A DNA stretch of 5,100 nt, taken from positions 1 through 5,100 of the forward strand of contig JAOAPW010000035.1 of the NCBI GenBank assembly GCA_025463105.1, in the 5' to 3' direction. The position numbers were made by a program, and so were the translations under genes. Source of the stretch: Candidatus Acidiferrum typicum (GTDB lineage: Bacteria; Acidobacteriota; Terriglobia; Acidiferrales; UBA7541). Numbering within the stretch: position 1 is the first letter of the stretch; every line of letters begins with the position of its first letter. Under the pieces are notes generated by a model. It made no database searches. It saw only the letters and a program-made list of their open reading frames with translations, and had not been told where the DNA came from. This document shows positions 1 through 5,100 of this stretch, one piece after another.

Positions 1-330
1 GCCCCCGGTCACCAGAGTCCCCGCGCCATCCATCACGTGATAAATTTCCGACACTTTGAAATGCACAGCAGCAACGCCGGGCGGCGTCTGTGGCCGGTGG
101 ATTACGCCGACTGCAACGTTGTACCCTCCCGCGTCAACCACACGAACGTTCGGTTGAGGATTAGTCGCTGCACTGGGCGCCCCGTTCAGATTGGCTTGGA
201 TGTCCGCTGCGCTGATATAGGTGGCGGGAAGCGGCTTCGCGGGTGAAGCCGCCTGTTGCGCGGTGGCCACGTCGGGCGCGGCCGCGAACAGCGCGAACAA
301 TAATACAAAAAGGCCCAGCATTGCTTTCAT
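1..330 (-). CDS. Exported cupin-domain protein, N-terminal part (runs off left edge)
   Basis: 110 codons are open from an ATG at 330 to the window edge. The start is supported by an AAGGAG ribosome binding site about 7 bases upstream. Residues 1-24 form a signal peptide: a Lys near the start, a hydrophobic core LGLFVLLFALFAAA, and an ATA|QQ cleavage site. A short linker follows, then a segment at about 60-78 (NVRVVDAGGYNVAVGVIHR) that leads into a beta-barrel. Residues 88-110 (AVHFKVSEIYHVMDGAGTLV) match the first conserved cupin motif, with H90, E95 and the G-x-G turn. The usual H-x-H pair is reduced to one His, so metal binding is uncertain. The second cupin motif would lie outside the window. 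Small secreted cupins of this pattern occur in Acidobacteriota and Bacteroidetes, and their substrates are mostly unknown. The protein probably acts in the periplasm or outside the cell. The fold and export call is fairly safe; the function is not known. Confidence 0.82.
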   Translation of the reverse strand, partial: MKAMLGLFVLLFALFAAAPDVATAQQAASPAKPLPATYISAADIQANLNGAPSAATNPQPNVRVVDAGGYNVAVGVIHRPQTPPGVAAVHFKVSEIYHVMDGAGTLVTGG

Positions 331-400
331 CGCCGACTCCTTTTTTGCTATCGAATTTTCAATCCGGAATTTCTGTCTTGGCCTGCGAGCTGACCGATAC

Positions 401-427
401 CTTATACCCGACTGCGTCAGCGCGCAA
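401..427 (-). promoter_or_regulatory. Possible sigma70-type promoter of the cupin gene
   Basis: Reading the minus strand, TATAAG (401-406) matches the -10 consensus at five of six positions. TTGCGC (422-427) is a weak -35 candidate. The 15-base spacer is shorter than ideal. It would give a leader of roughly 65 bases before the ATG at 330. Only the -10 is persuasive. Confidence 0.3.
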
Positions 428-504
428 CGCTCCAGCCGTCTGCTTCTTATGATTGATCTCATGAACTGAAGATTTCCCCAGGACCCTAAGTGAGAGGACG
501 AATT

Positions 505-632
505 GGGTGCCCCACGCGTCGGTTTTACGCGTGGGGTTTTTGATCTGGTTCGCCCAGTTTTTAAACGCCGACCGGATTAGTTGTGACGGTTACAGACCGA
601 CCGCCACGCGAAAATCGACGCGTGGGGCACCC
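505..632. repeat. Inverted pair of palindromic intergenic elements
   Basis: The left arm at 505-526 begins GGGTGCCCCACGCGTCG. Its reverse complement recurs at 611-632, with 21 of 22 positions matching and the innermost 17 bases (505-521 against 616-632) exact. Each arm also belongs to its own small hairpin: 510-519 pairs with 527-536 (10 bp), and 604-610 pairs with 619-625 (7 bp). The unit is therefore a short palindromic element present twice in opposite orientation, about 84 bp apart. The arms could alternatively pair with each other to make one long stem-loop. The type resembles dispersed palindromic repeats (REP or MITE-like) of many bacterial genomes. Copy number elsewhere cannot be judged from this window. 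Confidence 0.8.
510..541 (+). terminator. Intrinsic-terminator-like hairpin
   Basis: CCCCACGCGT (510-519) and ACGCGTGGGG (527-536) form a perfect 10-bp GC-rich stem with a 7-base loop, followed on the plus strand by TTTTT (537-541). The geometry is that of a Rho-independent terminator. No plus-strand gene lies upstream in the window, so it either limits stray or antisense transcription or is simply one end of the repeat element. On the minus strand no T-tract follows the stem, so it is unlikely to stop transcription leaving the tRNA. Confidence 0.5.
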
Positions 633-743
633 GCGTCACCTACGATCCAGACTGCGGTCGGGAGAAAAACCGTCCTGCATTGAAACCGAAACTGTTTGTA
701 GGATAGAGGGGACGCGTGAGCACACAAGCTGAAGTCAAAATAT

Positions 744-830
744 TGGTGCCCGAAAGAGGACTCGAACCTCCACTCCCTTGCGAGAACTAGCTCCTGAAGC
801 TAGCGCGTCTGCCAATTCCGCCATTCGGGC
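744..830 (-). tRNA. tRNA-Leu (anticodon CAG)
   Basis: The minus strand folds as a class II tRNA. Acceptor GCCCGAA pairs with TTCGGGC, followed by discriminator A (747) and an encoded CCA (746-744). Then come T8-G9, a D-arm with GGAATTGGCAGAC typical of bacterial tRNA-Leu, and an anticodon stem CTAGC/GCTAG holding loop TTCAGGA, which gives anticodon CAG at 794-796. A variable arm with a GCAA tetraloop and a T-arm with loop TTCGAGT complete the fold. The long variable arm plus discriminator A fits leucine. It reads CUG codons. Total length is 87 bases with CCA. It stands alone, with its own promoter about 22 bases upstream of the mature 5' end. No direct repeat of its 3' end is visible nearby, so there is no sign of an integrated element here. 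Confidence 0.97.
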
Positions 831-858
831 ACATAAGCAGGTATTGCGAGGCGAAATC

Positions 859-888
859 ATTGTGCCCACGCATCGCCGCGTTTGTCAA
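859..888 (-). promoter_or_regulatory. Sigma70-type promoter of tRNA-Leu
   Basis: On the minus strand a perfect TTGACA (883-888) is followed after 18 bases by CACAAT (859-864), which matches the -10 consensus TATAAT at four of six positions. Transcription would start near 852, leaving a leader of about 22 bases to be removed by RNase P before the tRNA at 830. A consensus -35 so close upstream of a tRNA makes this the best supported promoter in the window. Confidence 0.7.
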
Positions 889-933
889 CGCGCCTGCCTG
901 CCGAGTCGTGACGCAGTTTAAAAAGAGTCGTGC

Positions 934-966
934 CCTCTCCGTCCCGAAAAACACGGGACGGAGAGG
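934..966 (-). terminator. Perfect 13-bp hairpin, probable terminator downstream of the dehydrogenase
   Basis: CCTCTCCGTCCCG (934-946) and CGGGACGGAGAGG (954-966) pair perfectly around a 7-base loop. It lies about 120 bp past the dehydrogenase stop codon and just before the tRNA promoter, where a terminator is expected. On the minus strand a run of five T (921-925 region) comes only after about ten bases, so it is not a textbook intrinsic terminator. A weaker hairpin, CCGCCC/GGGCGG at 1006-1024, lies closer to the gene. The hairpin is certain; the role is inferred. Confidence 0.5.
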
Positions 967-1088
967 CCTCTACAAAACCGTTCTCGTTAGTGGCAGTTGT
1001 AAAGGCCGCCCGTTCTTGGGGCGGGCAGATGGTCGTTCTCTCCAGAACCAAACTGAGTCACTACTGCTGCCGCATGCGAATTGCACCT

Positions 1089-2042
1089 TCAAGCTGGATT
1101 AAGAACTCGGATTGGATTGCCGGCGAGGTAGGCGCGAACATTCTCGGCGGCTTCGCCGTAAAATGCGCGATAGTTTTCATCTGTGACGTAGCCGAGATGC
1201 GGGGTCAGGATGACATTTTCGAGGCGTCGCAGTGCGTGATCCGCGGGCAGCGGTTCCTGATCGTAGACATCCAGCGCGGCGCCTGCGATTTTGCGGGTTT
1301 CGAGCGCGGCGATGAGTGCGCGCTCCTCCACGATGGGACCTCGCGAAGTATTGATCAGGTAGGACGTGGATTTCATCGCGGCGAGTTCGTCAGGCCCGAC
1401 AATGCCGCGCGTGCGTTTGCTCAAAACTGTGTGGATCGTCAGAAAATCGGCGCGGCGAAATAATTCCTGCTTCTCGACGCGCCGCACGCCCAGCGAATCC
1501 GCATGCCCGAGCGTCAAGTTTTCACTCCAGGCGATCACGTCCATCATGAACGCTTTCCCGAAAGCGGCTACCTGGCCGCCGAGTTTACCGAGGCCGAGAA
1601 TTCCCAGCACCTTGCCGTGCAGGCTGACTCCAACTGTGGTCTGCCATGCGCCCTTTCGCATGGCGGCATCTTCGCGCGTAATATTGCGAGCCAGCGCCAG
1701 CATCAAGCCCCAGGTTAACTCCGCAGTTGGGTGTCGAAGCGAAGTCGTGCCGCTGACTATGATTCCCTGCTCGGCCGCCGCCTTTTTGTCGATTGACGCG
1801 TTCACCATTCCGGTCGTGACCAGAAGTTTCAGCTTCGGCAACCGTTCGAGCAGCGACCGGCGAAACGCCGTGCGCTCCCGCATGGCCACAATGATTTCAA
1901 ATTCGCGAAGCCGCTCGGCCACGGCGTCTTCGTTCTTGAGCGTGTCGCGAAAGATTTGTATCTGTACGCTGGGACGCAAGCCTTCCCAGTCAGCCATTGT
2001 CAGTGCCACGTTCTGGTAGTCGTCGAGAATCGCCAGCCGCAT
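1089..2042 (-). CDS. D-2-hydroxyacid dehydrogenase family protein, NAD(P)-dependent
   Basis: A complete 317-residue cytosolic enzyme of the D-isomer-specific 2-hydroxyacid dehydrogenase family, which interconverts 2-keto acids and D-2-hydroxy acids with NAD(P)H. The N-terminal catalytic half (1-100) begins MRLAILDDYQNVALTMADW, a signature of one uncharacterised subgroup. The Rossmann domain (about 101-285) carries GLGKLG at 150-155. The catalytic triad is intact: R234 in NTSRGP, E263 in DQEPLP and H282 in TPHLGY. The length is normal for the family. There is no C-terminal ACT domain, so it is not the long form of phosphoglycerate dehydrogenase (SerA). The substrate cannot be told from sequence. 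The ATG at 2042 matches the family N-terminus; its only purine-rich site, GGAG, lies 14 bases upstream, farther than usual, so translation may be weak or use another signal. It is probably monocistronic: 268 bp separate it from the DUF4139 gene upstream, and a hairpin lies downstream. Confidence 0.94.
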   Translation of the reverse strand: MRLAILDDYQNVALTMADWEGLRPSVQIQIFRDTLKNEDAVAERLREFEIIVAMRERTAFRRSLLERLPKLKLLVTTGMVNASIDKKAAAEQGIIVSGTTSLRHPTAELTWGLMLALARNITREDAAMRKGAWQTTVGVSLHGKVLGILGLGKLGGQVAAFGKAFMMDVIAWSENLTLGHADSLGVRRVEKQELFRRADFLTIHTVLSKRTRGIVGPDELAAMKSTSYLINTSRGPIVEERALIAALETRKIAGAALDVYDQEPLPADHALRRLENVILTPHLGYVTDENYRAFYGEAAENVRAYLAGNPIRVLNPA

Positions 2043-2166
2043 GTCCGTATTAGAGTCTCCGAGAGTGATTTTGGACCATGTAAATATATACTTCTTCGCC
2101 GAAAGTTTTCCGTGTTCGTGTTTTACGTAGCACAGACTTCACAGTCTTCGGAAAACCAAACGGCTC

Positions 2167-2249
2167 GTCATTCCGAGGCACGCTGCGTGCCGAGGAATCC
2201 CTCTTTCTTCTGCACACCGAGAGAGATTCCTCACTTCGTTCGGAATGAC
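2167..2249. repeat. Nested palindromic repeat of the TCATTCCGA/GAGGAATC type
   Basis: An 83-bp element with terminal inverted repeats GTCATTCCGA (2167-2176) and TCGGAATGAC (2240-2249), and inner arms GAGGAATC (2192-2199) and GATTCCTC (2225-2232). Between the left outer and inner arms sits a small hairpin, GGCACG/CGTGCC (2177-2182 with 2186-2191). The centre (2200-2224) is unpaired. This is the well-known dispersed bacterial repeat whose chance translations give strings such as HSERSEESL and VIPNEVRNL, both of which occur here on the minus strand. It lies in the 268-bp spacer between the DUF4139 gene and the dehydrogenase gene. It is probably a non-autonomous, MITE-like or REP-like element. 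The rest of the spacer shows nothing else I can name. Confidence 0.88.
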
Positions 2250-2310
2250 AACAAAGAGACTTTTTCCGCGCCCGGTTAAGTGTGCGTGGTGGCAATTTAT
2301 AGCCCACACG

Positions 2311-3786
2311 TTACCACCGCACACGGACACGATACTTCAGCACCGACGTCCCATCTTTGTCGACAGGTACCTGGAATTGCGCTGCGAACGCGGCGGTCTT
2401 GGTGAATTTATACGTCGAACTCACCATTTCCCAATCTCCGCCAATCGGTTCGTTCGCTTCGATGGTGACCGGCACGTCCTTGTGATTCCGCAGCGTAATC
2501 TCGTACTCGAATTCGTACAGGCGGTCGGAAAGCCTTTTGTAATCGGTCTGTTTGCGCTCGGCGACGATGTCGAATGCATTGCCGATGTGCAGGCTGATGG
2601 TTTCGTCTTTAGGAGTGTGGTCGATGTGATCTTCACCAACAAACAACGAGCCGCCGCGTGAATCCGCCTGATATACGCGCATCGTGCCGGCGGGCAAAGG
2701 CATCCCAAGTCCGGCCTTGTCTTCATTCTTAAATTTGTAAAAAACCTGTACGGGATCTTTCAACGGCGCTCCAGGCTGCGCGACGGTGCGGTAATAATAA
2801 GACTGCCCGTTCACGACATACACTTTCTGCAAGGGGAAGCGAGAAGCGTTGAGCAGGCTGACCTGTTTTGATTCCTGATCGAAAATCGAAGTGCGGCGCC
2901 CGAGCGAGTAGAGATGATATTCGGAGAAGGCCTCTTGAACGAATCCAGCCGGCGCTTCCGCAACGGCCGCGGAGACCTGGTCAATGGCCTTGAAGATGCG
3001 CCCGTTTACGGGAAGCTCGCGATGAAGATCGCCCGCCACCAGCTGCAATTGCGCATTCTTGAACGCCGTTCCGCTGTGATTCACGAGCGTGACCCATCCA
3101 TCGAGATCGCCAGTCGTTTCATCCTTGCCGACGTTCAGCACGTAATCCGCGCTCCAGGAAAGATTTGCCGTAAGGTAGGATGCTTCCACTTTGTGCCGCC
3201 GCGCGCCGGAATTTTGCAATGTCCACAGCAGCGTGGGGCGCTCGTAAAGGTTGTCGGGGACCTCGGGAAAGCGAATGCTGTTGTAGCCCAGGTTGGTGAT
3301 GATGTCATTCCCGATTTTCCAAACCTGGCCGTTATTGTCCGAGAGAAGCCTTGCTTTTACTTCCTGGTCTCCTCGCATCAGCGTGACGTCGCGCCCCACA
3401 TATTTTTGAAGCAATTTGTTCGGGTCGAGCAAGTCGTATTCATAGTTTTGTTCGAGTACGCCGAGTTTCGATGGTTCCGTCATCGAGCGAAAATGAACTG
3501 TAGCGGGATTAACCGATGCCGCTATGTCCATAAACCGCAGATGAGATTCGCCGGCCGGCAGACTAAGTTGGCGAACGTCACGCACCAGGGCGATATTCGA
3601 GTTGTAAACAGTAACGGCCAGATCGCTTTGATCGGTAAGCGTCGTTGTGACGGTTCCGTCGGCGGGCTGCGTGCCGACCTGACCCGAGGATTGCGCCGAA
3701 GCGGAGCGGTAGAGGAACGGAATCGCGAGCAGCAGCGCGACGAATCCAGCGGCACAAGAAAATCTCAACAATCTGGCGTTTTTCAT
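2311..3786 (-). CDS. Exported DUF4139 domain-containing protein
   Basis: A complete 491-residue protein ending in TAA. The ATG at 3786 is supported by CGGAG about 7 bases upstream. Residues 1-31 are a signal peptide: basic start, hydrophobic core FVALLLAIPFLY, and an SASA|QS cleavage site. No further membrane segment is seen, so it is likely periplasmic or secreted. Residues about 55-105 (LAVTVYNSNIALVRDVRQL, then LPAGESHLRF) match the opening strand region of DUF4139 proteins. The core at about 204-253 (YLTANLSWSADYVLNV, then WVTLVNHSG) is the family signature, and the C-terminal beta-rich part (397-491) includes RNHKDVPVTIEANEP. The family is related to MuiA-like proteins, but the coiled coil found in MuiA between the two beta regions is not seen here. 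It has no catalytic motif and its function is unknown. It stands 187 bp from the upstream gene, so a shared transcript is possible but not shown. Confidence 0.88.
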   Translation of the reverse strand: MKNARLLRFSCAAGFVALLLAIPFLYRSASAQSSGQVGTQPADGTVTTTLTDQSDLAVTVYNSNIALVRDVRQLSLPAGESHLRFMDIAASVNPATVHFRSMTEPSKLGVLEQNYEYDLLDPNKLLQKYVGRDVTLMRGDQEVKARLLSDNNGQVWKIGNDIITNLGYNSIRFPEVPDNLYERPTLLWTLQNSGARRHKVEASYLTANLSWSADYVLNVGKDETTGDLDGWVTLVNHSGTAFKNAQLQLVAGDLHRELPVNGRIFKAIDQVSAAVAEAPAGFVQEAFSEYHLYSLGRRTSIFDQESKQVSLLNASRFPLQKVYVVNGQSYYYRTVAQPGAPLKDPVQVFYKFKNEDKAGLGMPLPAGTMRVYQADSRGGSLFVGEDHIDHTPKDETISLHIGNAFDIVAERKQTDYKRLSDRLYEFEYEITLRNHKDVPVTIEANEPIGGDWEMVSSTYKFTKTAAFAAQFQVPVDKDGTSVLKYRVRVRW

Positions 3787-3897
3787 GAGCAGTCTCCGAT
3801 GAGGATTTTGATTTCATCCTTCATTGCTTAGAACGAGGCTGCCCGAATTTCTTGCGCAGAATTGTTTTGGTAATTATTTGGAGGTATTGCGGGCGCA

Positions 3898-3928
3898 TGT
3901 AAGGGCACGGCAATGCCGTGCCCTTACA
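3898..3928. repeat. Near-perfect 31-bp palindrome
   Basis: TGTAAGGGCACGGCA (3898-3912) and TGCCGTGCCCTTACA (3914-3928) are exact reverse complements around a single A at 3913. As RNA it would form a long hairpin closed by a small loop around CAATG. No T-tract follows on either strand, so it is a poor intrinsic terminator. It sits in the spacer between the Ycf48-like gene and the DUF4139 gene. GGGCACGGC...GCCGTGCCC palindromes of this kind are dispersed in many bacterial genomes, so it is most likely a small repeat element. Confidence 0.85.
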
Positions 3929-3973
3929 ACTGGGTGTCTGGCAGAATTGCACCCGACTTCACAAATGTATTTT

Positions 3974-5100
3974 TTATTGCGCCTTCCAGGTTTTCCCAGC
4001 ATCCCGCGTGGCGAAACGATGCAGGTCGCTGGCCGTGATCGTGGCGGTCTTTGGATCGACCGCTACAATGCCGATCCAATCGGGTAATTTTCCCGATACG
4101 TCCGTAGCCATTGGCGGAGGAGCGATTTTTTCCCAGTGGCTTCCGTCGGTTGTCCGTGCGATGGCTCCGTTGCGTCCGACAATCCAGCAGGCGGTGTCCG
4201 AAACGGGCGCGCCGGCAAGCCAATCTTCCTGCAACGGGCTCGCTTGCGAAGTCCAGGTGCCGCCCGCATCGGAAGAGCGCTGGATATTTCCACCCTTCCC
4301 GGCGCGCCAGAGAATTTTCGCCGATGGTGTTTTCAATTGGACAGGAAATTCTCCCTGCGCATCGAGCTTCGCCATGGATTGATAATTTCGGCCATTGAGT
4401 GGCAAATCCTTCGCTTTGGATTCATTCAGTGAGCCGCTCAGAGTACCGTTTGTTGTCTGGACAGGGGGAGCTTCCCCGGTGACCGTTACACTTTGGGTCG
4501 TCGAACGCGGCTGCACCGCGTCGGCAGACGCCTGCGTCTTCGCTTGCGCTTGCGGAGACGGTGGGGCCGCAGGCAGCGGAGCAGCCGCCCGTGCCGCTGG
4601 CGCTGGCGTGCTCAGCGCTCCTCCAACTCCTGTGGGGGATCCGATGCCTATCTCATTCGATTCCGCTTTCTGTCTCTTCTCATCGTGCAAACCGCTTTCG
4701 GCAGTGTTGGAGTTAGGCGCAATTTCTCGTGCGCCGCCAGCATCGAGGCTTTTCTTTGCCAGCGAATCTGTGGAAGGATTCGCGGAATGATCTCTGTCTG
4801 TAGGCGCTTCACTGTTTCTTTTTGGATTGACAGTGGCCTCAGCGGATTGCTGCTTCGTCGGCGCCTCCATGCTTGGCGCAGGTTCGCTCGTGGGAGCTTG
4901 CGCAATCAGGTTACCCGCAGGATTTTGATCGGCAGGGCGCCGAGGCGGTCGCATCGCAAACCATATGGCTAGGACGGCCGCAATGCCCAGCGCCGGGGCC
5001 AGCCATCGCGTGCGCCAGTTCAGTCGACTCAGATGAGCAGGTTCAGCCGAGTGACGACTCGCTTCGAGCGGCGAACGTGCCACAGCGACCAATTTTCCGA
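3974..5100 (-). CDS. Membrane-anchored Ycf48/BNR-repeat protein, likely anti-sigma-factor-like; N-terminus outside window
   Basis: The frame is open to the right edge. A TTG at 5092 could start it but has no spaced ribosome binding site, and codons continue upstream, so the N-terminus is probably missing. Residues are numbered here from that TTG. One membrane segment (about 31-47, LAPALGIAAVLAIWFAM) follows a basic stretch. Residues 50-200 are a Pro/Ala/Ser-rich linker, most extreme at 160-190. Residues 202-238 hold VTVTGEAPPVQTTNG and DLPLNGRNY, a phrase typical of the N-terminal region of Oar-like TonB receptors. Residues 259-372 resemble a Ycf48/Hcf136-type beta-propeller fragment with three Asp-box-like motifs: SSDAGGTW (273), TTDGSHW (314) and TRDAGKTW (362). 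In Acidobacteriota this layout usually follows an N-terminal zinc-finger (zf-HC2) anti-sigma domain in the cytoplasm; that part is inferred, not seen. The C-terminal domain would face the periplasm and could sense or bind a partner. Confidence 0.8.
   Translation of the reverse strand, partial: GKLVAVARSPLEASRHSAEPAHLSRLNWRTRWLAPALGIAAVLAIWFAMRPPRRPADQNPAGNLIAQAPTSEPAPSMEAPTKQQSAEATVNPKRNSEAPTDRDHSANPSTDSLAKKSLDAGGAREIAPNSNTAESGLHDEKRQKAESNEIGIGSPTGVGGALSTPAPAARAAAPLPAAPPSPQAQAKTQASADAVQPRSTTQSVTVTGEAPPVQTTNGTLSGSLNESKAKDLPLNGRNYQSMAKLDAQGEFPVQLKTPSAKILWRAGKGGNIQRSSDAGGTWTSQASPLQEDWLAGAPVSDTACWIVGRNGAIARTTDGSHWEKIAPPPMATDVSGKLPDWIGIVAVDPKTATITASDLHRFATRDAGKTWKAQ

Larger units (their letters stand above)
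331..743. other. Intergenic region between tRNA-Leu and the cupin gene
   Basis: This 413-bp stretch has no convincing gene; short reading frames here show no recognisable motif or ribosome binding site. It holds the leader and a possible promoter of the cupin gene (331-430) and an inverted pair of palindromic elements (505-632), one arm of which resembles an intrinsic terminator. The word ACGCGT occurs four times, at 514, 527, 618 and 712; the first three are part of the repeats. In 633-743, downstream of the tRNA, I see no hairpin with a T-tract and nothing else I can name. Confidence 0.6.

Noticed and set aside
633..830. tRNA-Leu as an integration site for a genomic island
   Set aside because: No integrase and no direct repeat of the tRNA 3' end can be seen in the window.
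1366..2019. A 217-codon plus-strand frame opposite the dehydrogenase, and the 177-codon frame at 930-1463
   Set aside because: Both overlap the well-supported dehydrogenase in antisense, have Ser/Arg-rich composition and show no domain.
2085..2095. AT-rich TATATATT as a -10 box for the dehydrogenase gene
   Set aside because: No acceptable -35 hexamer lies at 16-18 bases upstream; too weak to annotate as a promoter.
2280..2324. Imperfect inverted repeat straddling the DUF4139 stop codon (arms about 2280-2290 and 2313-2324)
   Set aside because: It needs a bulge and a loop of over 20 bases and has no T-tract, so I do not call it a terminator.
2050..2330. Short minus-strand frames containing HSERSEESL and VIPNEVRNL
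   Set aside because: These strings are known chance translations of the dispersed palindromic repeat at 2167-2249, not genes.
2914..3831. A 305-codon plus-strand open frame opposite the DUF4139 gene
   Set aside because: It is antisense to a gene with a signal peptide, ribosome binding site and family motifs. Its own translation shows no recognisable domain, so it is a GC-rich shadow frame.
4395..4972. Plus-strand Arg-rich and Ala/Cys-rich frames opposite the linker of the Ycf48-like protein
   Set aside because: Low-complexity antisense of a Pro/Ala/Ser-rich linker, without any recognisable motif.

Overview
The window looks like chromosomal DNA of a soil-type Acidobacteriota (Terriglobia-like) bacterium. 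This is an inference from gene content and repeat style, not from a marker gene. The evidence is a membrane-anchored Ycf48/BNR-repeat protein of the kind found beside acidobacterial anti-sigma factors, a phrase typical of acidobacterial Oar-like TonB receptors (VTVTGEAP...DLPLNGRN), a secreted DUF4139 protein, a secreted cupin, and palindromic repeats in the spacers.

Every gene I can support lies on the minus strand, so transcription runs from right to left. From the right edge the order is: (1) 3974-5100, a single-pass membrane protein with a long Pro/Ala/Ser linker, a TonB-plug-like phrase and a C-terminal Ycf48/BNR-type domain, with its N-terminus outside the window; (2) 2311-3786, an exported DUF4139 protein; (3) 1089-2042, a D-2-hydroxyacid dehydrogenase with a full catalytic triad; (4) 744-830, tRNA-Leu(CAG) with encoded CCA and its own sigma70-like promoter; (5) 1-330, the N-terminal 110 residues of an exported cupin protein running off the left edge.

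The genes do not form an obvious pathway. Spacers of 187, 268, 258 and 413 bp suggest separate transcription units. Three of the proteins are predicted to be exported or membrane-anchored, and the dehydrogenase is cytosolic.

The non-coding DNA is unusually structured, with each spacer holding a different palindrome. 3898-3928 is a near-perfect palindrome with 15-bp arms. 2167-2249 is a nested palindromic repeat of the widespread 'TCATTCCGA...GAGGAATC' type. 934-966 is a 13-bp hairpin, likely the dehydrogenase terminator. 505-632 holds two inverted copies of a 22-bp sequence, each able to fold by itself, one of them resembling an intrinsic terminator. I see no CRISPR array, transposase, phage gene or clear novel multi-gene system. 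The most unusual item is the domain composition of the 3974-5100 protein.
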